Shown in pieces: positions 1 to 6,507 of a stretch of 7,295 nucleotides of DNA; positions within the stretch are counted from its first letter, which is position 1; the number at the start of each line of letters is the position of its first letter. The translations under genes and the position numbers were made by a program. The notes under the pieces are model-generated. The model saw only the letters and a list, made by a program, of their open reading frames with translations, did no database searches and was not told the DNA's origin. The DNA is from CAXXIC01 sp964534355. Its GTDB lineage: Bacteria; Bacteroidota; Bacteroidia; Bacteroidales; UBA7332. The DNA lies in the NCBI GenBank assembly GCA_964534355.1, contig CAZHNZ010000168.1:1-7295 (forward strand), in the 5' to 3' direction.

Positions 1-1
1 A

Positions 2-76
2 TACTGCTTCTTTCCAAAGAAACCTTCTATTGATGTTGAATGGGAAAAATCACCTTATCCCGAACTCAGATTATAA
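2..76 (+). CDS. Possible 3' end of an unidentified protein gene (partial)
   Basis: The left edge is open in frame 2 for 24 codons, ending KSPYPELRL and a TAA stop. A second frame (bases 3-80) is also open to a TAA, so the frame is not certain. I prefer frame 2 because its residue mix (charged, Pro, Trp) looks more like a soluble protein. The minus strand has no ATG start here. The product is not recognisable from so short a tail. No plus-strand terminator follows it; the hairpin at 91-126 has its T-run on the minus strand. Confidence 0.3.
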   Translation, partial: YCFFPKKPSIDVEWEKSPYPELRL

Positions 77-90
77 GTAATTTATGCAAA

Positions 91-126
91 CAAAAAAAGC
101 CTCACAAACCCAAAGGATGTAAGACT
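91..126 (-). terminator. Rho-independent terminator of the tRNA-Val cluster
   Basis: Read on the minus strand, a 9-bp stem (bases 126-118 with 106-98, AGTCTTACA against TGTGAGGCT, including G-U pairs) closes an 11-base loop and is followed at once by seven T residues. It starts 13 bases beyond the 3' end of the last visible tRNA, where the precursor transcript should end. The plus strand has no T-run after the stem, so the terminator acts in one direction. Confidence 0.7.
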
Positions 127-138
127 TTCGAATAATTG

Positions 139-313
139 TGGGTCCAATAGGATTCGAANNNNNNNNNNNNNNNNNNNNNNNNNNNNNNNNNNNNNNNNNN
201 NNNNNNNNNNNNNNNNNNNNNNNNNNNNNNNNNNNNNNNNNNNNNNNNNNNNNNNNNNCCTATGACCCTCTGCTTGTAAGGCAGATGCTCTGAACCAGCT
301 GAGCTATGAACCC
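139..313 (-). tRNA. tRNA-Val (anticodon UAC), interrupted by an assembly gap
   Basis: Bases 259-313 give the 5' 55 nucleotides (acceptor 5' strand, D arm, anticodon arm, variable loop and start of the T arm). Bases 139-158 give the last 20 nucleotides. Both parts are identical to the intact copy at 334-408, and the anticodon TAC lies at 276-278. The two parts add up to exactly 75 nucleotides, the length of the intact gene. So the 100 Ns either hide nothing or hide whole extra repeat units. No 3' CCA is encoded. Confidence 0.8.
159..258. other. Assembly gap of 100 Ns inside a tRNA-Val gene
   Basis: Exactly 100 Ns, a length conventionally used for gaps of unknown size. The gap lies within a tRNA gene that is repeated 20 bases away, a place where short-read assembly often fails. 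Nothing can be annotated inside it. Confidence 0.97.
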
Positions 314-333
314 AATTATTTAGTAAAATTCCG

Positions 334-408
334 TGGGTCCAATAGGATTCGAACCTATGACCCTCTGCTTGTAAGGCAGATGCTCTGAACCAGCTGAGCT
401 ATGAACCC
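334..408 (-). tRNA. tRNA-Val (anticodon UAC)
   Basis: The minus strand folds into a full 75-nucleotide cloverleaf. The acceptor stem GGGTTCA pairs with TGGACCC, with one G-U pair. The D stem is GCTC/GAGC. The anticodon stem TCTGC/GCAGA carries loop CTTACAA with anticodon TAC (371-373), which reads GUA and related Val codons. The T stem ATAGG/CCTAT carries loop TTCGAAT, and the discriminator is A. CCA is not encoded and must be added after transcription. It is the promoter-proximal copy of a tandem cluster; the next copy starts 20 bases downstream, so both are probably cut from one precursor. Confidence 0.96.
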
Positions 409-455
409 GGAAGCTTTTGGTGTTGGCGAAACACGTTTGTTTCTCAAAAGCGATG

Positions 456-486
456 CAAAGATACTGCTTTTTTGTAAACCTGCAAA
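456..486 (-). promoter_or_regulatory. Bacteroidetes-type promoter for the tRNA-Val cluster
   Basis: On the minus strand, TTTG (486-483) is followed by exactly 19 bases and then TATCTTTG (463-456). This matches the Bacteroidetes primary sigma factor consensus TTTG-N19-21-TAnnTTTG at every fixed position. Transcription should start near base 449, about 40 bases upstream of the tRNA 5' end at 408. Confidence 0.75.
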
Positions 487-547
487 TAAAATGAGCGATT
501 TTATTAAAAAAAAGTTCGAATTCGTGCAATTTCCGACAAAATAGCAT

Positions 548-555
548 TAATTTTG
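548..555 (+). promoter_or_regulatory. Putative -7 element for the purB operon
   Basis: TAATTTTG fits the Bacteroidetes -7 consensus TAnnTTTG and ends 22 bases before the purB ATG, giving a short leader. No good TTTG lies at the expected distance; the nearest resemblance, TTCG at 521-524, is 23 bases away. The site is therefore only half supported. The tRNA promoter lies divergently about 60 bases to the left. Confidence 0.45.
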
Positions 556-577
556 CGACGTATTACATTGATTATAT

Positions 578-1921
578 ATGAGATTAAATTCACTAACTGC
601 CATTTCACCCGTTGATGGGCGATACAGAGATAAAGCAGAAGCTTTAGACATCTATTTTTCGGAATATGCACTAATCCGCTACAGAGTATTAGTCGAGGTC
701 GAATATTTCATTGCACTGTGCGAACTGCCACTTCCGGGCCTATCGGCTATTGAGGAAAGCAAGTTGAGCATGCTTCGCGGGATTTGCCAAAATTTCAGTG
801 AAGAAGATGCGATGAAGATAAAAGAGATCGAACGTGTGACCAACCACGACGTGAAAGCGGTGGAATACTTCATCAAAGAGAAGTTTGATTTGATTGGTCT
901 GGAGCAGTACAAAGAGTTTATACACTTTGGGCTTACCTCACAAGACATCAACAATACATCGGTTCCCCTTTCTGTGAAGGAAGCACTCGAAAACACCTAC
1001 TATCCGTTGATCGAAAAACTTATCGACCAGCTCAGAACCTACGCTATCGAGTGGGCCAACATACCGATGTTGGCAAAAACGCACGGACAACCGGCCTCCC
1101 CCACCCGCCTGGGCAAAGAGATTATGGTATTTGTGTACCGACTGGAGAAACAACTGGAAGAGGTAAAAAGCACCCCTATCAGCGGTAAGTTTGGTGGCGC
1201 TACCGGCAACTTCAATGCACACCGTGTGGCCTATCCGGGCATTGACTGGAAACAATTTGGTGCAGATTTTTTGAGCCAAAAGCTGGGAATTGAAAGAGAA
1301 GAGTATACGACACAGATATCGAACTACGACAACGCTGCTGCTCTGTTTGATGCCATGAAGCGAGTGAATACGATTATCATAGATATGAATCGTGATTTCT
1401 GGCAATATGTTTCGATGGAATATTTCAAACAGAAAATAAAAGCCGGCGAAGTGGGCTCATCGGCCATGCCACATAAAGTAAACCCGATAGATTTCGAAAA
1501 CTCAGAGGGCAATTTGGGCATAGCAAATGCTATCTTTGAACATTTATCGTCGAAACTACCCATCAGCCGTCTGCAAAGAGACCTGACTGACTCGACTGTA
1601 TTGCGCAATGTAGGTGTACCTTTTGCACATTCTATAATTGCATTTCAGAGCTCAATAAAAGGATTGGGCAAATTGCTGTTGAACGAAAAAGCACTGCTCA
1701 ACGATTTGGAACAAAGCTGGAGCGTGGTAGCAGAAGGCATTCAGACCATATTACGACGCGAAGGTTATCCGCAGCCCTACGAGGCACTGAAAGGATTGAC
1801 CCGTACCAACGAAGCCATTAATCAGGCATCCATCCATCGGTTTATCGATACACTGGATGTAAACAATGCCATAAAAGAAGAACTTAAAGCCATATCACCA
1901 CTTAATTACACGGGTATTTAA
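578..1921 (+). CDS. purB: Adenylosuccinate lyase PurB
   Basis: PurB is a cytoplasmic enzyme of the fumarase/aspartase superfamily. It acts twice in purine synthesis, converting SAICAR to AICAR and adenylosuccinate to AMP, releasing fumarate each time. The 447-residue protein begins MRLNSLTAISPVDGRYRDK, close to the E. coli PurB start, which fixes this ATG. Superfamily blocks appear in order: TNHDVKAVEYF (about residue 88), TSQDINNT, KTHGQPASPTRLGKE with His169 as a likely catalytic residue, and the signature loop GSSAMPHKVNP (293-303), whose serines match the catalytic Ser loop. The length is close to the roughly 456 residues of the E. coli enzyme, so it appears full length. There is no Shine-Dalgarno site, as is usual in Bacteroidetes. 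It is the first gene of a likely three-gene operon, with 42 bases to the next gene. Confidence 0.97.
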   Translation: MRLNSLTAISPVDGRYRDKAEALDIYFSEYALIRYRVLVEVEYFIALCELPLPGLSAIEESKLSMLRGICQNFSEEDAMKIKEIERVTNHDVKAVEYFIKEKFDLIGLEQYKEFIHFGLTSQDINNTSVPLSVKEALENTYYPLIEKLIDQLRTYAIEWANIPMLAKTHGQPASPTRLGKEIMVFVYRLEKQLEEVKSTPISGKFGGATGNFNAHRVAYPGIDWKQFGADFLSQKLGIEREEYTTQISNYDNAAALFDAMKRVNTIIIDMNRDFWQYVSMEYFKQKIKAGEVGSSAMPHKVNPIDFENSEGNLGIANAIFEHLSSKLPISRLQRDLTDSTVLRNVGVPFAHSIIAFQSSIKGLGKLLLNEKALLNDLEQSWSVVAEGIQTILRREGYPQPYEALKGLTRTNEAINQASIHRFIDTLDVNNAIKEELKAISPLNYTGI

Positions 1922-1963
1922 CAAAACAAAGCCGAGAGGCCTATAACTTCAAACAAATTTTTT

Positions 1964-3709
1964 ATGAAAACAGAAAGAGAAAACAAGAGACCGAGAATCA
2001 GCATGTCGGCAAGTATTGGAAACCGTGATGGTAACAATAACGAAAAAAGAAACGACAGCTTTGACCGGAAGGATGGTAATTTTGAACGAAGAAGAGAGGG
2101 ATTTGACAGAAACAGTGGCGGTGGAAACGACAGATTTAATCGTTTCGACAGACCGGCCGGCGGAAACAGAGAAGGTGGATTTAACCGCGAATCGAACAAC
2201 AACCGCGATTTTAACCGCAACGACCGCGACGGCAACAGAAGTTTCGACCGCAAACCGGGCTTCGGACGACCAACCCAACCGGGCGAAAACCGACCCAACA
2301 ACTTTGAGCGCAGAACACCCGGTGGATATAACCGCGAAGGCGGACAAAGCCGTGAAGGTGGATACAACCGCGAAGGTGGATACAACCGCGAGGGAGGATT
2401 TAACCGCGATAACAACTTCAACCGCGAAGGCGGATTCAGAAAAGAGGGTGGATACAATCGTGAAGGAAATTTCAACCGCGAAGGAAGCTACAACCGCGAA
2501 GGGGGTGGATTTAACCGGGAAGGTGGATTTAACCGAAACAGCGATCAACCCCGTAGAAGCAACGACGGCGGCGGCTATAACCGTAACGGAGGAAGCTCAT
2601 ACAATCAGAACAGAAACGACAGACCCAACAACTACGGCAACCGGAGTGAAGGTTTTGATAAACCCCGCCGCCCCTTCAACAATGAAGGAGGAGGTGAGAG
2701 ACCGGAAAGACCGTTTAACAATAACCGCGGATTTGACAAGCCATTCAGACCAAGTGGTGATGGCGCGGCAACAAGAAGTAACGACAGACCATACAACAAT
2801 AACAATTTCAGAGACCGCAATAGCGGATCGGGATATGGCCAACAACGTCCAAGCGGTGGAGGTTTCAACAGAGGTGGACGCCCCGGCAACAATGGCGGAG
2901 GAGGCTTTCGCAGTAACGATCGTTTCAGCTCACCACCCCGTCCACGTCCAAACAAACCGATTGAGTATCAGGATACCATCACCGATCCCAATGCGCCAAT
3001 TCGTTTGAATAAATACCTGGCCAATGCCGGTGTTTGCTCAAGACGCGAAGCCGATGAGTTTATTCAGGCCGGAGTAGTAAAGGTAAATGGAGAAGTGGTA
3101 ACTGAGCTGGGCACAAAGGTACATTTGAATGATACCGTAAATTTCCACGACGAACCGGTAAAGATTGAGCGTAAAATATATGTATTGCTCAACAAGCCCA
3201 AAGATTGTGTGACAACAGCAGACGACCCGCAAGCGCGATTGACTGTGATGGATTTGGTAAAAAATGCCTGTACCGAGAGAATATATCCTGTGGGCCGTTT
3301 GGATAAAAACACCACCGGTGTATTGCTGATGACCAACGATGGAGATTTGGCCTCGAAACTGATGCATCCGAAATTTCTGAAGAAAAAAATCTACCACGTA
3401 TGGTTAGACAAAGACATTCCGAAAGAAGATTTGGAAAAAATAGCAGAAGGAGTAGAATTGGAAGATGGCGAAATACATGCAGATGCTATTAGCTACGCCA
3501 ACGAATTCGACCGCAATCAGGTAGGTGTTGAGATTCACTCGGGACGCAACCGCATTGTACGCCGCATATTTGAACATCTGGGATACCGGGTGGTAAAACT
3601 CGACAGAGTCTATTTTGCAGGACTTACCAAAAAGCAATTGCCACGTGGTACCTGGAGATACCTGTCGCAAACAGAGGTAAATATGCTGAGAATGGGCGCA
3701 TTTGAGTAA
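1964..3709 (+). CDS. RluB/RsuA-family pseudouridine synthase with long Arg/Asn/Gly-rich N-terminal region
   Basis: The enzyme converts a specific rRNA uridine to pseudouridine. It has 581 residues, about twice the family norm (E. coli RluB is about 290). Residues 1-332 are low complexity, rich in Gly, Asn, Arg, Phe and Tyr, with tandem GYNREGG/GFNREGG units at about 120-190 and no predicted fold. An S4 RNA-binding domain starts at residue 346 (IRLNKYLANAGVCSRREAD). The catalytic domain follows: YVLLNKPKDCVTT, then GRLDKNTTGVLLMTNDG with the conserved catalytic Asp447, then GRNRIVRRIFEHLGYRVVKLDR near the end. The S4 plus catalytic layout indicates the RsuA/RluB/RluE/RluF group; RluB (23S U2605 in E. 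coli numbering) is the best guess, but the target base is inferred. M14 is an alternative start, but the first ATG suits the 42-base gap after purB. The N-terminal region may add RNA or ribosome binding. Confidence 0.92.
   Translation: MKTERENKRPRISMSASIGNRDGNNNEKRNDSFDRKDGNFERRREGFDRNSGGGNDRFNRFDRPAGGNREGGFNRESNNNRDFNRNDRDGNRSFDRKPGFGRPTQPGENRPNNFERRTPGGYNREGGQSREGGYNREGGYNREGGFNRDNNFNREGGFRKEGGYNREGNFNREGSYNREGGGFNREGGFNRNSDQPRRSNDGGGYNRNGGSSYNQNRNDRPNNYGNRSEGFDKPRRPFNNEGGGERPERPFNNNRGFDKPFRPSGDGAATRSNDRPYNNNNFRDRNSGSGYGQQRPSGGGFNRGGRPGNNGGGGFRSNDRFSSPPRPRPNKPIEYQDTITDPNAPIRLNKYLANAGVCSRREADEFIQAGVVKVNGEVVTELGTKVHLNDTVNFHDEPVKIERKIYVLLNKPKDCVTTADDPQARLTVMDLVKNACTERIYPVGRLDKNTTGVLLMTNDGDLASKLMHPKFLKKKIYHVWLDKDIPKEDLEKIAEGVELEDGEIHADAISYANEFDRNQVGVEIHSGRNRIVRRIFEHLGYRVVKLDRVYFAGLTKKQLPRGTWRYLSQTEVNMLRMGAFE
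2321..2533 (+). repeat. In-frame 18/21-base tandem repeats encoding G-[YF]-N-R-E-G units
   Basis: About a dozen units with core [YF]NREGG run through residues 120-190 of the pseudouridine synthase. The clearest pair is two adjacent 18-base units at 2357-2374 and 2375-2392 that differ only at the last base. Other units diverge by synonymous or conservative changes (Tyr/Phe, GAA/GAG). Because the repeats stay in frame, unit gain or loss by slippage would change length without breaking the enzyme. Confidence 0.85.
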
Positions 3710-3748
3710 ATATAAAAGAGAAATATAAAACGCATAAAAAAGAATAGG

Positions 3749-5146
3749 ATGAACACAATCAGTAGAACGAGAATCGTAGATGTGCTGAAACGCGAAGATT
3801 TCGGTACTTTGGTGAATGTGAAAGGATGGGTGCGCACGCGCCGCGGTAGCAAACAGGTGAATTTTATCGCCCTGAATGACGGCTCAACCATCAATAACGT
3901 ACAGATTGTGGTCGATATCGAGCTTTTCGGCGAAGAGGCATTGAAAGCCATTACCACCGGTGCCTGCATCAGCGTGAACGGAGAGCTGGTTGAATCGCAG
4001 GGAAAGGGACAACGGGCTGAAATTCAGGCTAAGGAGATTGAAATTTATGGTTCGGCAGATCCGGCGACCTATCCCCTTCAGAAGAAAGGCCACTCGCTGG
4101 AGTTTTTGCGCGAGATTGCGCATTTGCGACCACGCACAAACACGTTTGGAGCTATCCTGCGCATTCGCCATCACATGGCATTTGCGATACACAAATACTT
4201 CAACGACAGAGGCTATTTTTATCTGCATACACCCATCATCACAGCTTCGGACTGCGAAGGTGCCGGTGCTATGTTTCAGGTAACTACCCTGGATTTGAAT
4301 AAATTGCCAAAGAACGAAGAAGGTGGAATTGACTACGAGCAGGATTTCTTCGGAAAGAGTGCCAACATGACCGTTTCGGGACAGCTGGAAGGCGAACTTG
4401 GAGCGATGGCACTGGGATCTGTTTACACGTTCGGACCCACATTCCGGGCAGAAAACTCGAATACCCCGCGCCACCTGGCCGAGTTCTGGATGATTGAACC
4501 CGAAGTAGCCTTCAACGAGATTGCCGACAACATGGATTTGGCCGAGGATTTTCTGAAATACCTCATTCAATATGCGCTGGACAATTGTCAGGACGATCTG
4601 TTGTTCCTTCAGGAGATGTTTGACAAAGAGCTGATGGAGCGTCTGAAGTTTGTGGTAGAAAACGATTTCGTTCGTTTACCCTATACCGAAGGGGTAGCAA
4701 TTTTGGAAGCTTCGGGTGCGAAATTCGAATATCCGGTATACTGGGGAGCCGATTTGCAATCGGAACACGAGAGATATCTGGTAGAAAAACACTTCAAGAA
4801 ACCGGTAATCCTGACCAACTATCCCAAAGAGATCAAGGCCTTCTATATGAAGCTGAACGAAGACGGAAAAACGGTGAGAGCGATGGATGTGTTGTTCCCC
4901 AAAATCGGAGAGATTATTGGTGGATCGCAACGTGAAGAGGATTTCGACAAGCTGATGGCACGCATCGTGGAGATGGATATCCCGCAAAAAGATATGTGGT
5001 GGTACCTGGATACCCGTCGTTTCGGAACAGCACCTCACTCAGGCTTCGGACTTGGATTTGAGCGTTTGTTGCTGTTTGTGACCGGCATGACCAATATTCG
5101 CGACGTGATACCGTTCCCACGGACACCGCGCAACTGCGAATTTTAA
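3749..5146 (+). CDS. asnS: Asparaginyl-tRNA synthetase AsnS
   Basis: This cytoplasmic class IIb aminoacyl-tRNA synthetase joins Asn to tRNA-Asn using ATP. It has 465 residues, close to the usual bacterial length. An N-terminal OB-fold anticodon-binding domain covers about residues 15-110 (VNVKGWVRTRRGSKQVNFIALNDGS). The class II core follows, with HLRPRTNTFGAILRIRH, motif 2 as FGPTFRAENSNTPRHLAEFWMIEPE (about 228-252, ATP-binding Arg233), and motif 3 as GFGLGFERLLLFVTG (432-446, Arg439). The end, NIRDVIPFPRTPRNCEF, is typical of AsnRS. The GQLEGE segment and the lack of an AspRS GAD domain separate it from AspRS. The gene follows the pseudouridine synthase by 39 bases with no terminator between, so it is probably the last gene of the purB operon. 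Confidence 0.97.
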   Translation: MNTISRTRIVDVLKREDFGTLVNVKGWVRTRRGSKQVNFIALNDGSTINNVQIVVDIELFGEEALKAITTGACISVNGELVESQGKGQRAEIQAKEIEIYGSADPATYPLQKKGHSLEFLREIAHLRPRTNTFGAILRIRHHMAFAIHKYFNDRGYFYLHTPIITASDCEGAGAMFQVTTLDLNKLPKNEEGGIDYEQDFFGKSANMTVSGQLEGELGAMALGSVYTFGPTFRAENSNTPRHLAEFWMIEPEVAFNEIADNMDLAEDFLKYLIQYALDNCQDDLLFLQEMFDKELMERLKFVVENDFVRLPYTEGVAILEASGAKFEYPVYWGADLQSEHERYLVEKHFKKPVILTNYPKEIKAFYMKLNEDGKTVRAMDVLFPKIGEIIGGSQREEDFDKLMARIVEMDIPQKDMWWYLDTRRFGTAPHSGFGLGFERLLLFVTGMTNIRDVIPFPRTPRNCEF

Positions 5147-5162
5147 ACGAATACACTTATAT

Positions 5163-5206
5163 AAAAGAGGTTGTCTCAGCAGAAATGCAGGACAACCTCT
5201 TTTTTT
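5163..5206. terminator. Strong bidirectional rho-independent terminator between asnS and the GNAT gene
   Basis: A perfect stem pairs AGAGGTTGTC (5166-5175) with GACAACCTCT (5191-5200) around a 15-base loop. It extends by A-T pairs at the base and is followed by a run of T to 5206 on the plus strand. On the minus strand the same hairpin is followed by TTTT. It lies 17 bases after the asnS stop and 18 bases beyond the end of the convergent GNAT gene, so it can end transcripts from both sides. Confidence 0.92.
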
Positions 5207-5224
5207 ATGTCTATACACGATAAT

Positions 5225-5746
5225 CTACGCTCTGTCGGTATATTGTAGCACCACCACATTTTCGGCCACATTTCGCCGGATAAGCCAATCAGTAAGGACA
5301 CCCGACTGCACAAAGCCGCAAAGACGGAAAAGGCTCAGGCTGGGCAGATTCTTTTCGGGGACAAAGGCATATATCTGATGAAGATTGAGTATTTCGAAGC
5401 AATAAGATTTCAGAATTTCCAACGCACCGGTTGCATATCCCTGACGCTGGAACCGGCCATCGATGCAGACCCCCACCCCTGCCCTGCGGTGCTGCGGGTC
5501 GAAGTCGTAGAGGTCGATTGTGCCAATAAGTTGTGCATCCTCTTTTCGCTCAATCACCAACCGGAGTTGCCGGGTATCGAAAACCGACTCACTACATCTC
5601 TCTATAAAATCGCGCAGGGCAAAGCGAGAAAGTGGCGTCGTTGTACTGCCAAATTGCCAAAGCGAAGTATCGTTTTCGAGTAAATAGAGAGCATCTAAAT
5701 CGGCCGGCTCGGGAGCACGCAGCCGTATTGTATTGTTTTCGGGCAT
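5225..5746 (-). CDS. GNAT-family N-acetyltransferase (RimJ/RimL- or SpeG-like)
   Basis: This 173-residue cytoplasmic enzyme should transfer acetyl from acetyl-CoA to an amine. It opens with IRLRAPEPADLDALYLLEND, the usual first strand and helix of this fold. It then has LIGTIDLYDFDPQHRRAGVGVCI (beta hairpin), the acetyl-CoA pyrophosphate loop RFQRQGYATGAL (98-109, matching Q/R-x-x-G-x-A), and the closing block NLPSLSLFRLCGFVQSG. The substrate cannot be told: ribosomal protein N-termini, polyamines and small molecules are all possible. The frame stays open upstream to 5914, which would add 56 residues. I chose the ATG at 5746 because GNAT homology begins there and a promoter-like site lies at 5774-5802, inside the would-be extension. 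It converges on asnS and is transcribed alone. Confidence 0.88.
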   Translation of the reverse strand: MPENNTIRLRAPEPADLDALYLLENDTSLWQFGSTTTPLSRFALRDFIERCSESVFDTRQLRLVIERKEDAQLIGTIDLYDFDPQHRRAGVGVCIDGRFQRQGYATGALEILKSYCFEILNLHQIYAFVPEKNLPSLSLFRLCGFVQSGVLTDWLIRRNVAENVVVLQYTDRA

Positions 5747-5773
5747 GATTAAGTTTGTAAATATTTTCCGTGA

Positions 5774-5802
5774 CAAAGATAAACAGAGAAAAGAGTAACA
5801 AC
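5774..5802 (-). promoter_or_regulatory. Putative promoter of the GNAT gene
   Basis: On the minus strand, TATCTTTG (5781-5774) matches TAnnTTTG exactly and is the same octamer as in the tRNA promoter. An upstream GTTG (5802-5799) stands 17 bases away, a little closer than the usual 19-21 and one mismatch from TTTG. Transcription would start near 5767, about 20 bases before the ATG at 5746. This decides the start codon in favour of the shorter protein. Confidence 0.55.
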
Positions 5803-5932
5803 TTATTAAAAGAGATAGAAATAATTTTAAAAAGGACATTTTCAGATTATTAACATGCACCCAATCCGGTTTCACCTGTAAATGAATTATTTTCGCCTCA
5901 ACTATTCTTCTCACGGATTGTTTAATGAGTAT

Positions 5933-6349
5933 ATGAAAAAGATTTTCTCCATATTAATAGCAACAATGATAATCCTCACGGGGATGCATCTTTCATTGTC
6001 AACGCATTTCTGCGGGGGAGAATTATCTTCTGTGAAAATCTCTTTTAACAAGGAGAAAGCCGGTTGCGGAATGTGTGTTGACGATACAAAAAAAACGAAA
6101 GACATATCTTTTGAAAACGAAAGTTGTTGCAAAAATCAGATTTCGCTCTACTCCGTTGACAACAACTACGATCAGCCGAATCCTTTCAACAAAGCAGAGA
6201 AGAACCATTTTCAGACCTGTTTTCTACCTAAACCAATTGCAATAACATATTCTGCAATTCTCTCTTCTTTACACACAAATGTCAGGCCTCCCGGCTTATT
6301 CTACGCCAATGCTGTAAAGTTATCCGACATTTGTGTATTCCGGATTTAG
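5933..6349 (+). CDS. HYC_CC_PP family protein, Cys-rich, probably exported; function unknown
   Basis: This 138-residue protein has a Lys-Lys start and hydrophobic segment (MKKIFSILIATMIILTG), which suggests a signal peptide or membrane anchor. The three marks of the family appear in order: His-Phe-Cys at 25-27, Cys-Cys at 65-66 and Pro-Pro at 119-120. It also has CGMC at 45-48 and single Cys at 96 and 134, seven Cys in all. I know this family as small uncharacterised Bacteroidetes proteins found near metal-transport genes; metal binding is inferred from the thiols and neighbours. The frame is open back to an ATG at 5882, but the signal-like sequence begins at 5933, so I chose that start. A poor -7 match, TATTTTCG at 5888-5895, would also leave the earlier ATG outside the transcript. 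It is read divergently from the GNAT gene. Confidence 0.75.
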   Translation: MKKIFSILIATMIILTGMHLSLSTHFCGGELSSVKISFNKEKAGCGMCVDDTKKTKDISFENESCCKNQISLYSVDNNYDQPNPFNKAEKNHFQTCFLPKPIAITYSAILSSLHTNVRPPGLFYANAVKLSDICVFRI

Positions 6350-6352
6350 ATC

Positions 6353-6413
6353 CTGCGTGATAATAAAATGTGTTCTATGAGTAAAAAATTCTTTTTACTC
6401 ATATTCTGCGTGA
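6353..6413. repeat. 12-bp palindrome flanked by 8-base direct repeats
   Basis: TATGAGTAAAAA (6376-6387) and its exact reverse complement (6392-6403) surround a 4-base loop. CTGCGTGA occurs on each side, at 6353-6360 and 6406-6413. The palindrome lies after the HYC_CC_PP stop and 104 bases before the next start. It lacks a T-run after the stem, so it is not a standard intrinsic terminator, though its T5 arm might help termination. It could equally be an operator for the genes downstream. Confidence 0.6.
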
Positions 6414-6507
6414 ATATACATCAACACCTTCCTCCCCTCATTCGCATAAACAAAAATATGCCCGGCGTGAGAAAGGCAATTTATCATCACATTAAACTTT
6501 ACACAAA

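Noticed and set aside
320..547. Minus-strand open frame of 75 codons next to purB
   Set aside because: Its C-terminal part is the translation of the tRNA-Val gene, and the rest covers the tRNA promoter and leader. It is a shadow, not a protein gene.
1918..2548. Two long minus-strand open frames opposite the repeat region
   Set aside because: The Pro/Ser/Arg/Leu and Val/Ser/Ala repeats are antisense readings of the same codon repeats; stops are rare because of base composition.
2016..3008. 330-codon open frame in another plus-strand frame, inside the pseudouridine synthase gene
   Set aside because: The Thr/Ala/Glu-rich product follows from reading the Gly/Asn/Arg codon repeats one frame off. 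It has no recognisable domain, while the main frame has S4 and catalytic motifs downstream.
3884..4570. 228-codon minus-strand open frame opposite asnS
   Set aside because: Antisense to a well-conserved gene, with no recognisable domain or promoter.
5378..5683. 101-codon plus-strand open frame opposite the GNAT gene
   Set aside because: It is antisense to a gene with clear family motifs and has no domain of its own.
5747..5914. 56-residue N-terminal extension of the GNAT protein with a hydrophobic stretch
   Set aside because: It could look like a membrane anchor, but a TATCTTTG promoter element lies within it and GNAT homology starts at the internal ATG at 5746.
5882..5932. 17-residue upstream extension of the HYC_CC_PP protein
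   Set aside because: The typical MKK signal sequence starts at 5933; the extension is not signal-like and overlaps the likely promoter area.
6353..6413. Reading the palindrome as an ordinary intrinsic terminator
   Set aside because: The stem is AT-rich and is followed by TTCTGCG rather than a T-run, so I list it as a repeat of uncertain role.
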